Shown in pieces: positions 20,266-30,181 of a stretch of 64,000 nucleotides of DNA (the stretch's first letter is position 1; every line of letters begins with the position of its first letter). The stretch comes from Promethearchaeota archaeon (lineage in GTDB: Archaea > Asgardarchaeota > Lokiarchaeia > Sigyniarchaeales > SOKP01), in NCBI GenBank assembly GCA_008080735.1, contig SHMW01000009.1:28117-92116 (forward strand), written 5' to 3'. A program made the position numbers and the translations under genes. Below the pieces are notes generated by a model, which was not told where the DNA came from, ran no database searches, and saw only the letters and a program-made list of their open reading frames with translations.

Positions 20266-22164
20266 ATGGAAAATATAGAGCATCTAACTTCAAATTGGAG
20301 AGATAAATGGAGAGATAAAGAGATAAGCGTGGAAAATGCTATAAAGAAGATTATACCAGGAAATCGGGTATTTATTGATTCAGGCTGTTCTGAACCCCAA
20401 TCACTCACCAAAGAGTTAATGAGACAATCAGAAAGATTAGTCGATACCGAAATCATCCATTTTCTAACCATTGGTCCCGAAAAATATTTTCCAAAACATA
20501 AACGAGAAGATGCTTTTAGACACAACGCACTCTTTATCGGCGACACACTACGAGAGGAAGTAAATAGTGGACAAGCCGATTATACACCGATACACGTGAG
20601 TGAAATCCCAAAGTTAATTAAATCAGGACGGAGATATATTGATGTGGCTTTAATCCAAGTATCTCCCCCAGATCAATACGGTTTTTGCTCCTTAGGGATA
20701 AATGTAGATATTGCTAAGCCAATTGCCCAAACCGCATATCTTACGATTGCAGAAATAAACCCGCAAATGCCCAGAACATTAGGTAGTAGCTTTATTCATT
20801 TAAAAGAGATAGATAATTTTATCTATCACGACCACCCTTTATTAGAATTTAAATTTGATGAGCCTACTGAAATTGTGGATAAGCTAGGTCAGAATTTATC
20901 CAATTTGGTTCAAAATAAGTCCACTATTCATATAGGATTTGGAGATTTACCCAATAATATTTTGGAATACCTTTCAAATAAGAAAGATTTAGGTATGCAT
21001 TCACATTATATAACCGATGCGATTATTCCATTGATAGAAGACGGTATTTTGACATGTCGCAAGAAAAACTTCCATCCCGAAAAAATCATCACGAGTTTCG
21101 CTTTGGGTTCACAGAAGCTATATGATTTTGTTGATAATAATCCCTATATAGAATTTTATCCATCAGATTATGTGTGTAATCCAAAATATATAAGTAAAAA
21201 CAAAAATATGGTCTCAATTAATTCTGCCCGACAGATCGACTTAACTGGACAAGTAAATGCGGCAACCGAGGGCTATTCATTTTATTCGGGATTCGGAGAG
21301 ACAGTGGATTTTATTCGAGGAGCCGCCTTTTCAAAGGGTGGAAAGCCCATCATCATTATGCCTTCTGTTACAAGAGACGGAAAACATTCGAGAGTTGTTT
21401 CGCATTTAGATGAGGGTGCGGGAATTTTATTATCACGAGGAGATGTGCATTATGTGGTGACAGAATGGGGTGTTGCATATTTACATGGTAAATCAATTCG
21501 AGAACGTGTAATTGAACTAATAAGCATTGCCCACCCTAATTTTAGAGAGCAATTATTAAAAGAGGCAAAGACTCTGAATTATATTTATTCAGATCAAATG
21601 CTCCCTGTAGACACGGAGGGAAATATTGTACGATATCCCAGAGAATATGAAACGATATATAAGACTAAAGAAGGAGAGGAAATCTCAATCCGTCCTTTAA
21701 AAACAACGGACGAGGATTTACTTAAAGATTTATACTATTCTCTTGATGAAAGGGATAGATATTTACGATTTTTCGAAGTTCGAAATGAATTTGCTCATAA
21801 AAAGACTCAAAATGAGGTTAATATCGATTATAATAATGTGTTTTCGATAGGGGCTTTTGTTGGTGAGATAGGGAATGAAAAAATGATTGGGAACGCAACC
21901 TATTATTATAATCCGAATCAAAATTCTGCCGAGTTTAGTTTTGTGGTCCATAAAGATTGGAGAGGAATCGGATTAGGCTCATATCTCTATAACTATATGA
22001 TAATTATTGCGAAAGAGAAAGGAATTCAATCATTCTATGGTAATATCCATATCGAAAATAAAAAGACGGTACATGTTATTAAGAAAGCAGGAAAAGTTAA
22101 GATTACGCCCCCCGAACTTGGTGGTAAGGAATTATTTTATGAAGTCGATTTCGAGGAGGTATAG
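20266..22164 (+). CDS. acetyl-CoA hydrolase/CoA-transferase fused to C-terminal GNAT acetyltransferase
   Basis: CoA-transferase region (GQVNAATEG...GFGETVDFIRGAAFSKGGKPIIIMPS) followed by GNAT region (SIRPLKTTDEDLLKDLYYSL...FSFVVHKDWRGIGLGSYLYNYMIIIAKEKG). Confidence 0.85.
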   Translation: MENIEHLTSNWRDKWRDKEISVENAIKKIIPGNRVFIDSGCSEPQSLTKELMRQSERLVDTEIIHFLTIGPEKYFPKHKREDAFRHNALFIGDTLREEVNSGQADYTPIHVSEIPKLIKSGRRYIDVALIQVSPPDQYGFCSLGINVDIAKPIAQTAYLTIAEINPQMPRTLGSSFIHLKEIDNFIYHDHPLLEFKFDEPTEIVDKLGQNLSNLVQNKSTIHIGFGDLPNNILEYLSNKKDLGMHSHYITDAIIPLIEDGILTCRKKNFHPEKIITSFALGSQKLYDFVDNNPYIEFYPSDYVCNPKYISKNKNMVSINSARQIDLTGQVNAATEGYSFYSGFGETVDFIRGAAFSKGGKPIIIMPSVTRDGKHSRVVSHLDEGAGILLSRGDVHYVVTEWGVAYLHGKSIRERVIELISIAHPNFREQLLKEAKTLNYIYSDQMLPVDTEGNIVRYPREYETIYKTKEGEEISIRPLKTTDEDLLKDLYYSLDERDRYLRFFEVRNEFAHKKTQNEVNIDYNNVFSIGAFVGEIGNEKMIGNATYYYNPNQNSAEFSFVVHKDWRGIGLGSYLYNYMIIIAKEKGIQSFYGNIHIENKKTVHVIKKAGKVKITPPELGGKELFYEVDFEEV

Positions 22165-22283
22165 AAAGATAAGAATTAAAAGGGCCTCAAAAAGACAAAA
22201 TTGACTGTGTCGGTTTTATTAAAGTGAGAATTCGGTTATAGTACCACAGAAGATTATTTCAGCTACGTTTAATTGTTATTATT

Positions 22284-22985
22284 ATGAATTCACAAGAGAA
22301 ACTGAAGAATTTAGAGAGTTGGGATCAAAAGCAAATTTTAAAATATAATGGATATGGGGGGAGATTTTTCACTTATATACTACGAGTTGTTTCTTTTGTG
22401 GGAAGAGAAACTATCTGGTTATTTTTAATTGTGTATTTTTCTTTTATTTGGTTTGATCCGAGATCTTTCTCATATATTGGAATTGGGTATCTATTGGGAA
22501 TTATAATAATTGTTCCAATTAAGCAAATTATAAGGAGAAAAAGACCTTCCAGTGTACTTGAAGATATTGTGCTTTACGAACGTAAATCAACCTCGGGTAG
22601 TTTTCCATCTTGGCATTCTTATAACGCTGCGTCTCAAGCCATTATTATAGGATATATCATATCATCCCCAATTATGTTATTCCTCTTATTAGGAGGCGCG
22701 GGAGTGATAGCATTTTCCCGAGTCCAATTGGGAAGTCATTATCCTTCAGACGCAATAGTAGGATATATAATTGGAATTATCGGTGCAATTATAACGATTC
22801 TTTTTCTTGGCCCTCTCCTATTTAATCTAATACTTCAATTAAATAATCTTAGTACCATCCAGTTCGAGTTTTATACATTTAATTCACTTCTCTATACAAA
22901 TATTCTATATTTGATAATGTGTGTTATGATTTTTGGTAGTATAATCTTATTGTCTAGCCTTCGATATATAAAGGGGCTTTTATAA
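22284..22985 (+). CDS. PAP2-family membrane phosphatase
   Basis: KQIIRRKRPS, SGSFPSWHSYNA, RVQLGSHYPSDAIVGYIIG (three PAP2 motifs). Confidence 0.9.
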   Translation: MNSQEKLKNLESWDQKQILKYNGYGGRFFTYILRVVSFVGRETIWLFLIVYFSFIWFDPRSFSYIGIGYLLGIIIIVPIKQIIRRKRPSSVLEDIVLYERKSTSGSFPSWHSYNAASQAIIIGYIISSPIMLFLLLGGAGVIAFSRVQLGSHYPSDAIVGYIIGIIGAIITILFLGPLLFNLILQLNNLSTIQFEFYTFNSLLYTNILYLIMCVMIFGSIILLSSLRYIKGLL

Positions 22986-23025
22986 ATAAATTAACCCGAT
23001 TAAAAAATGAAATATGCATGAAAAA

Positions 23026-24216
23026 TTAGCGTTCCAATTGCTTTTTCTTATTAAATAAGTCTTTAAGCTCATTTAGAACTTGACCTCTCACATTTTGTTC
23101 GCTTGTCTCTTTAATCTGATCAGATGTCCTAATCTCGAGAGGGACTCCAGACTGAGCTATATGAAATGCTCCACTTTCAATGGCATTTAAACGAGCATCT
23201 ATCTCATTCAATTGTTCAGATATACTTTCTGAGAGGCGGATAACACCATTCATAACTTCTTCTAAGGTCTGAGCTAAACCTTCCACTTTCCTAACAGTAG
23301 GATCTGTGAGGGAAAAATTCGCATTGAGCACATCTTTCAAGTACTTAGAAAATTCAGGTTCGCGAGCGAATTTTGAATATATAGAGCTTAGATAAGTCTC
23401 ATAATCAAAATCGAAATTGTGCTCTTTAAAAAGGTCTTTTATTTTTTGTTTAAGAAGTTCGACATTTAATTTAATTTTTGGATCGTTTTTTATGTCGGGA
23501 TCGTGTTTATGGATTAAAATCAAAATATAAGGGGCTTCCTCTAATAATTCCAAATAATTTAAAATGTCGTCAAAATAATCGAATGATTCATCAAATCGTT
23601 CTGGATCTTGTACATCTATTACATAAATGAGCAAGTCAGTTTGGAGAAAATATTTTTCTGGATCTTGAAGATATTTATCCCGATAGGATTTCTGACCACC
23701 AAAATCCCAAATGAATAAATCCAAATTTGGTCTGTTAAGAGTTTGACGATTTACTCCTTTAGTGGGTTCTAAATTAGATAATTTTTCAATTCCTTTTTCG
23801 AGCCCAACTTTCGATATTATAGCAGTCTTACCTGCGTTATCTAATCCAATAATTATGATTTTCTGCGTTTCTTTGTCTAAAATTTCTCCTTCTCCTTCAA
23901 TTTCCAATAATAAGGAAGAAAGAGTAATGGCTTTTTGTAGATTCGTTTCAAGATTTTCATACTTTTTTTTATATATCTCAATTTTAATTTCAACATCTTG
24001 AGAGAGATTTTCTTTCTTGGTTTTAGTTTGTTCCTCGATATACGTTTTTAAGGGTTCTTTTTTATCTAATTTACCTAATTCTTCTATATATGAGGCTTTT
24101 AATATTTCTGTAATAATTCTCGCTTCATTTTTTTCTAAAAATTTATAAGCAGAGATGGGAAGCTTCAATATTTCTTCTATTGATTCAAACTCACTATTTT
24201 GGTGCTCCTCACTCAA
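23026..24216 (-). CDS. Arf-like GTPase with N- and C-terminal helical/coiled-coil extensions
   Basis: KIIIIGLDNAGKTAIISK (P-loop), LDLFIWDFGGQKSYRDKYL (G3), HKHDPD (G4-like), helical N-terminus and coiled-coil C-terminus. Confidence 0.85.
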   Translation of the reverse strand: MSEEHQNSEFESIEEILKLPISAYKFLEKNEARIITEILKASYIEELGKLDKKEPLKTYIEEQTKTKKENLSQDVEIKIEIYKKKYENLETNLQKAITLSSLLLEIEGEGEILDKETQKIIIIGLDNAGKTAIISKVGLEKGIEKLSNLEPTKGVNRQTLNRPNLDLFIWDFGGQKSYRDKYLQDPEKYFLQTDLLIYVIDVQDPERFDESFDYFDDILNYLELLEEAPYILILIHKHDPDIKNDPKIKLNVELLKQKIKDLFKEHNFDFDYETYLSSIYSKFAREPEFSKYLKDVLNANFSLTDPTVRKVEGLAQTLEEVMNGVIRLSESISEQLNEIDARLNAIESGAFHIAQSGVPLEIRTSDQIKETSEQNVRGQVLNELKDLFNKKKQLER

Positions 24217-24706
24217 AAATCTTTTAAAGACTTCTATGACTGCTGAAGGTTTTGCTTCTGAAGAAATTTCGATTCACGACCTCTTTATTAACTAATTATA
24301 GCAATTAAACCATCTAACCTAAAAAAATTTTAGATTTTTTAGGATAAATCAAGCTTATGACTTTATATAAATTTTTGAATATATAAATTTATTAGAATTC
24401 TGAAAATTGTTGGACTAATACCAGCAAATATTATAATACGATTAAATTTTGGAAATATTAGTAATTTCTTTTTCTCATATTATTAAAAATTTCAATTATG
24501 GTGTAGTAGATCATCTGCTCACTCTATATATTAAATTATTAGAAAGACAAAACAGAATGCTCTAGTTGATTTAAATATTGTATCCGTCTTTTTTGAGAAT
24601 ATGTAAAAAAAATATCGATAGAGAATTACATTTATATATATAACAATATAAATAGTATATATTGTGCGATTTTGATTTCCAATATTGGTCATTATTCTAA
24701 GAAGAC

Positions 24707-25621
24707 ATGCCATCTAAAAATGATAACGAGGATTTCTTGGAATTAGATGAAAAAATTCCATGTTGTGATTCTCCCAAAATATCGGAAGAGGATGGATATT
24801 ATGTCTGTTTAAATTGTGGGCTTGTGTTTTCAAGGATATTGGATGACTCTCCTCGTAGAGCATTCACTGCTGAAGAGATAGAAAAGCGGAAAAGTAATGA
24901 AAGAGTATATAGTCCGATTGGTCCTCGAACAATTATACGTGGAAATCGGGATGCTCGAGGCTCCTTATTGAGTCCGAAATTTAAGTCAAAATTCAATAGA
25001 CTAGCCAAAATTCATAGATCTTTGACCACGAGTTTTGAACGAAATTTGTGGATTGCTTTACCTAATTTACAGAGATTACAGAAGAAATTAAGCATCCCGG
25101 ATCAAGTGGCAGAAGATGCCTTACGAATTTATACCCAGACAGTTAAAAAGAAATTGACTATGGGGCGCTCAATTGATACACTATTGTCAGCATCCATTTT
25201 TTGTGCTTTGAGAGTTCATGGAATCCCAAGAACCCTAGAAGAAATTACAAATGCTGCCCAAATTACCAAAAAAAAAGTGATAAAAAGTTATCGCCTTATT
25301 CTGATGGAAATTTTACCAAAACTTAAGCTTAAAGTCCAACATTTTACCTCAGATCGTTATGTTGATAAATTTAATGATGAGCTGAATCTGTCTATGAAAT
25401 GTAGAAATATTGCTGTTAAAATGATAAAAAAAGCCAAGAAAAATGGGTTTAATTCCGCTGGGAAAGACCCTAAGGGGATAGCGGCGGCATCGCTTTATAT
25501 TGCGTCTAAATTGTGTGATGAAAACAAAACTCAAAAAGAAATCTCTGATTTAGCCCAGATCACAGAAGTTACTTTAAGAATGCGAGTTAAGGATCTTAAT
25601 AAATACAATAAAATTGATTGA
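24707..25621 (+). CDS. tfb: transcription initiation factor B (TFB/TFIIB)
   Basis: N-terminal zinc-ribbon-like CC...CLNCG, two cyclin-like repeats (LLSASIFCALRVHGIPRTLEEI; PKGIAAASLYIASKL...TQKEISDLAQITEVTLRMR). Confidence 0.9.
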   Translation: MPSKNDNEDFLELDEKIPCCDSPKISEEDGYYVCLNCGLVFSRILDDSPRRAFTAEEIEKRKSNERVYSPIGPRTIIRGNRDARGSLLSPKFKSKFNRLAKIHRSLTTSFERNLWIALPNLQRLQKKLSIPDQVAEDALRIYTQTVKKKLTMGRSIDTLLSASIFCALRVHGIPRTLEEITNAAQITKKKVIKSYRLILMEILPKLKLKVQHFTSDRYVDKFNDELNLSMKCRNIAVKMIKKAKKNGFNSAGKDPKGIAAASLYIASKLCDENKTQKEISDLAQITEVTLRMRVKDLNKYNKID

Positions 25622-25650
25622 AAGATAGGAAAAGTTTTAAAAATCTTCGA

Positions 25651-28600
25651 TTATAATTCTATCGGCAACAAACTTTCTTCTTCTTCAAAAAGTGGGAGAT
25701 TACGAAGCATTTGATTTATGGTGGATAAGAATTTGTTGATATCATATTCTATTAGGTCAATGATGAATTGTATCATCATAAGGGTAAATAATTCACTTAC
25801 TATACCACGCGATATACCCAATGAATTCAGAAAAGATTCAACATTTTTTTTTACATCGCTTAGCGCAATATTGGTTTTTTTAGAGCATATTACATACAAT
25901 AATAACATTAATGATCCCATTTTATAATCTTTCCGTCCAGCAAATTTCTTTGCTAAATCTAAATACTCTGTTGATGCCTCTTCTAACGCTCCCTTTGATA
26001 AATGCTCCAATATAATATCGTAATATCGTTTCCTCATAGCGCTTCTCTTTTTAAACATCTCCTTAAATTCAGAGCGATTATCTTTTAGTTTCTGATTTAT
26101 TATATCTATTTTTTGATTAAGTTCGCGTAATTTTTTAGACTTTTCTTCTTTCTCTTCTTTTGATAAAAGTTTTTTAGGGGATTTAAATTCAAGATCTTGT
26201 TCTAAATACGACTTTATAAGGTTTTTTTCCATTTCGAATAATATAAGATTATCCTTGAAAAAATTAAGCGAAAGTTGTATCAAATCATCAATTTTAGCTT
26301 GCCACGCTTTCAAAAATTCTTTTAAAAGCCTAATTTCTGGAAGTGTTGAAAGTCGTGTATGTTCACCCAATAATTTTTCCAGATTAGTATATGCTATCTC
26401 CTCATGTTCGTTAAATATAAAAATTAACGTAGAAAGTATCAAACACACAGCCGCATGTTTTTCAAAATCTTTATCAATAAGTTCCTGAATGAGATCATTA
26501 TAAGTTGATGCTGCTTTTATATATTCATCTTTATTTATGTTTTCCAAAATACCCTCATAATATCTCTTTTTCATTAGCTTCCGTTTTGCTATATCTTGCT
26601 TATCCCTTTGTATATTTTCAGATATGTTAATAATATTCTTTTTTACCGTGTCTTTATCTAGTTCGGTAGATTCTTCTGGTTTAGATGTGGGTTCTCCAAC
26701 ATATTCGACACCTAAGATATCATATAGGAGTTTTTTCTCCTCCTCAAATAGAGGCAGATTTTCAATAAAAGACAATGCTTCTTCTAATTTATTCTGATCC
26801 TTTGCTTTATGGAGATCAATAATATATTCAACTAATAATACAGGAAATGTATCCAAAAAGAGTTGATTTGAAGAAGTGAGAGATTTAATATACTTAGCAA
26901 AGGCTTTTATCTTATCTTGTTTTATTCGAATCAGTGAAAGAATTGCGAGTGATACTGCCGCAAGATAATATTTTCGAAGATCATTCATTTTTTCTACAGT
27001 ATTTTTATAAATTTCTGCTGCTTTCTCATATTCTTCATTTTCTAATAGTTTAAGACCTTCGTTAAAATATGCTCGTTTTAATCCTTTTCGCTGCCTTAAT
27101 TCAAATTCTTTATCCAACCGGGCATCTTGTGATTTTTTTTTTATAATTGATAATCTTTCTTGTAATGATTTCTTTTTCAGCGCCGCTTCAACTTCTTTAG
27201 CCCGAGAGGCGATCATTTCCTCTTCTGAGCTTGATAATTTATTGTAAACTTCTTTTTTATAGAATTTATCTTCAATTTTATCCAGATAACTTAAAGCGGA
27301 AGATAAATCTCCTAATTCAATGAATTGTTCGGAAATAACTTTATATATTTCGTCAAAGTCAGGTTCGTAATTTTCCAAATATGCATTTGAAATATTTTGT
27401 GCTCTCTTTATTAATTCAATTGCATAATTTATGCTTGATCGACTCTCCTCTCGCTTAATACTATTTAAAGCTTCTTTATTTATGATTGTGATGAATAGTT
27501 TGCTTAGTTCTTGAGATTGTTCATAAAGCATTTGATCTCGATATATTGAATTGGCTTTCTCTAGCAAGTCTTCAATTTTTTCATAACTGGATATCTCACT
27601 TAATTGCTTTATACTTTCTATTAAAAATGGAAATGCTTGTTTAAGATATTCCTTTTTAATTGTTTTAGTTTTTATCATCAGATAGGTATCAAAAAATTTT
27701 TCTATTTGATTTCCTTCTAATAAAATGTTCAAAGATTCACATAAGAGATCATCAGCTATCTTTTGCTCTCCAATATTTATAAGTTCTCTTGCATGAGATT
27801 CTAAGTAAGCTGCCGCTCTTATATAATGGTTTTTTTCTACGAGCGTATTAGCGTTTTTCAGTTTTTCTTTATTTAGAGATTCAATTAGTTCATTTTCTGA
27901 TTTCATAAAGGAATTGATAATCTCAATTCCCTCTTTTAAATCTCTTTGTAGAGCTTCTCTTCGTAATTTTTTATTCTCATCTTCTACTTCAGAAGTATAT
28001 TCTGTTAATTCCTTTTTAAGAGCTAAAGAATCAATTTCATTTAGTAGGTACGTTGCCATTCCAAAGTCTTGTTTATGTAGGAATTGTTTTATGATTTCTT
28101 CTAAATGTTCATCTAGATTAATTTTTTCCACATCAAATGCTTCCCACATATTTTCGATCTCATCATAAGTTTTCTTCGCTTCATAGGTTTCCTTATTGTT
28201 GATATTTTTTTCCAATATCTTAATTAATATTTCAACGAGTTTATCAGTGAATTTTTCCATTGATTCAAAAAGGCCTTCCCTCTGATAGGTGTGGATGCTA
28301 ATATATAATTGTTCCCTTGCTGCTCTCAAATTACCAATCGAAACGAGATAATCTGCCGCTGATAATACTTTTTCTGTTAAATCTTCCAGAGTCTGTTTTA
28401 TTTCTTGATGAGGTAATCTCTCTAATATAGTAAATGCATTTTCTACTCGACACGCAGATATCCAAGAATTTATCGCCAATTTAAATGATTTTATAATTAA
28501 ATCTTTATTTTTAAGTTCGATTAAAGACCATTGGGCAGCACTTTCATATTGACGTGCGGCAAACTCATAATCGCCCTTTGTAAATAATTTATTCCCTTCA

Positions 28601-29358
28601 CGTATCATTGTCTCAGCATATAAGCGTTTATATTCTTTAGCTTTTCGCTTGTTTACATCTTCTATGATTTGAGCAGCTTCTAAAAAAAGATTCATTTGAG
28701 AATATAAATATGCCGCTTGTTCGCTGATAATATAATAATCTTCTCGTTCAAATATATTACTAATAAAAGCTGCTTTTTTAATTGACTTTGCGGCCTCATA
28801 AAAATTACGGTTTTCGTAATAATAATTCGCCTGCATTATTAGGATGGGAAATCGAAGCCATGCGTTTTCAAGATCTAAAGGATTATCACCCGAAATCATT
28901 GCAGAACACAGACAATGAAGTGCTTGACGGAAGTCTTTCGGGTGGAGATTGACAAATGTTTCATAATCAGGATATCTTATCCATGATTCTTCCAACAATT
29001 CTGTGATTGAGATGGAAAGGATACCATCTTCATTATAATACATTAAAATGGTTGGAATATCTCTTTTAATTTTTTTGAAAATGTCAAGAATAATTTGAAA
29101 TAATTCTCTTTCTTGGTTATCTAAAGGATTCATAAAGTATAATATACCATCCACACTAGGTATAATCTCATCAAAGTTAGCAGTTTCGCTGGTAACCACA
29201 TCTATTTCTAAATCACATATATTTTCTAAAACATGAAGTTCTCGGTTCCATTTCACGAAAGTTTCTTTATCTTTTCCCATCTCATTTAGGGCTGTTGAAA
29301 CATAAGGTAAAGATAGATCAGAATTACCCAACACTAAGATTCTAAAAATATATCTCAT
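25651..29358 (-). CDS. large alpha-solenoid (TPR/SNAP-like) protein with degenerate GTPase-like N-terminal domain
   Basis: 1235 aa; N-term FRILVLGNSDLSLPYVSTAL...VDGILYFMNPLD...ILMYYNED resembles a GTPase fold without the GxxxxGK[ST] P-loop; then many helical repeats (NYYYENRNFYEAAKSIKKAAF; GNKLFTKGDYEFAARQYESAAQ). Confidence 0.65.
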   Translation of the reverse strand: MRYIFRILVLGNSDLSLPYVSTALNEMGKDKETFVKWNRELHVLENICDLEIDVVTSETANFDEIIPSVDGILYFMNPLDNQERELFQIILDIFKKIKRDIPTILMYYNEDGILSISITELLEESWIRYPDYETFVNLHPKDFRQALHCLCSAMISGDNPLDLENAWLRFPILIMQANYYYENRNFYEAAKSIKKAAFISNIFEREDYYIISEQAAYLYSQMNLFLEAAQIIEDVNKRKAKEYKRLYAETMIREGNKLFTKGDYEFAARQYESAAQWSLIELKNKDLIIKSFKLAINSWISACRVENAFTILERLPHQEIKQTLEDLTEKVLSAADYLVSIGNLRAAREQLYISIHTYQREGLFESMEKFTDKLVEILIKILEKNINNKETYEAKKTYDEIENMWEAFDVEKINLDEHLEEIIKQFLHKQDFGMATYLLNEIDSLALKKELTEYTSEVEDENKKLRREALQRDLKEGIEIINSFMKSENELIESLNKEKLKNANTLVEKNHYIRAAAYLESHARELINIGEQKIADDLLCESLNILLEGNQIEKFFDTYLMIKTKTIKKEYLKQAFPFLIESIKQLSEISSYEKIEDLLEKANSIYRDQMLYEQSQELSKLFITIINKEALNSIKREESRSSINYAIELIKRAQNISNAYLENYEPDFDEIYKVISEQFIELGDLSSALSYLDKIEDKFYKKEVYNKLSSSEEEMIASRAKEVEAALKKKSLQERLSIIKKKSQDARLDKEFELRQRKGLKRAYFNEGLKLLENEEYEKAAEIYKNTVEKMNDLRKYYLAAVSLAILSLIRIKQDKIKAFAKYIKSLTSSNQLFLDTFPVLLVEYIIDLHKAKDQNKLEEALSFIENLPLFEEEKKLLYDILGVEYVGEPTSKPEESTELDKDTVKKNIINISENIQRDKQDIAKRKLMKKRYYEGILENINKDEYIKAASTYNDLIQELIDKDFEKHAAVCLILSTLIFIFNEHEEIAYTNLEKLLGEHTRLSTLPEIRLLKEFLKAWQAKIDDLIQLSLNFFKDNLILFEMEKNLIKSYLEQDLEFKSPKKLLSKEEKEEKSKKLRELNQKIDIINQKLKDNRSEFKEMFKKRSAMRKRYYDIILEHLSKGALEEASTEYLDLAKKFAGRKDYKMGSLMLLLYVICSKKTNIALSDVKKNVESFLNSLGISRGIVSELFTLMMIQFIIDLIEYDINKFLSTINQMLRNLPLFEEEESLLPIEL

Positions 29359-29487
29359 ATCAATTATTTAAAAATGTTTTTCCTTTATGATTTCTTTACT
29401 ACTATAAGATATAGTATGAAATATTAAAGAATATTTTTATTTCAAGAACAACTTTTAAATACATAATATTGTGAGGAATAGACAGTA

Positions 29488-30141
29488 ATGGACTACGTGG
29501 AAAGAAATTATGAGATTTTAGAGCAAAAAATGATTGAGAGTATGGAAAATGCTCTGGAATTTGGACGGGAACTAATAGATTCCGAACTCGATGCGGGGTT
29601 TTTTAACGCTCTTGTTAAACCTGTATTAAAAACCTTTTATGATTATTGGTGTGATAAGGACGCGCGGACGGGAACCAAAAAACAGATAAAAGTTACATTG
29701 GACATTGCCAAAAAAATGGTTGAGAATGGCTCAGATGAAAAATTTGAAAACTTAATTGAGGATAATTTTCAAGAATATCTTAGTGGGGATCAAACCTATA
29801 TTTATTGTAGTAAGAATCATAAGAATTTTGAAAGGTTAAAAAAAATTACTAAAAAGTGTTTTGTCTCGCAAGTAAAAGATGCAGTACGATTTCTAAAAGT
29901 TCAAGATAATGTAAGTTCTTATAATGAATTAACTCGTACTGTGTTTGAAACGAAAGATGAGGCATACGATTCCCTGTCCCGACAATTGGATTTTAATGAT
30001 GAGGGAATACGAATTGTTGAAGAAGATCCTTCCATCTTGACTGTTCCTACAGGAAAAAAAATAATCCTAAAAATTCTACGAAAAGGATTTGAAGAAACTA
30101 AGAGAGAATTGATTAATCGTTTGGACGAGATCTATTGCTAA
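29488..30141 (+). CDS. hypothetical protein
   Basis: 217-aa ORF with good length and start context; no family recognised. Confidence 0.55.
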   Translation: MDYVERNYEILEQKMIESMENALEFGRELIDSELDAGFFNALVKPVLKTFYDYWCDKDARTGTKKQIKVTLDIAKKMVENGSDEKFENLIEDNFQEYLSGDQTYIYCSKNHKNFERLKKITKKCFVSQVKDAVRFLKVQDNVSSYNELTRTVFETKDEAYDSLSRQLDFNDEGIRIVEEDPSILTVPTGKKIILKILRKGFEETKRELINRLDEIYC

Positions 30142-30181
30142 ATTCATTGAATTGAATTACTATATATAGTCTTACTGAATT

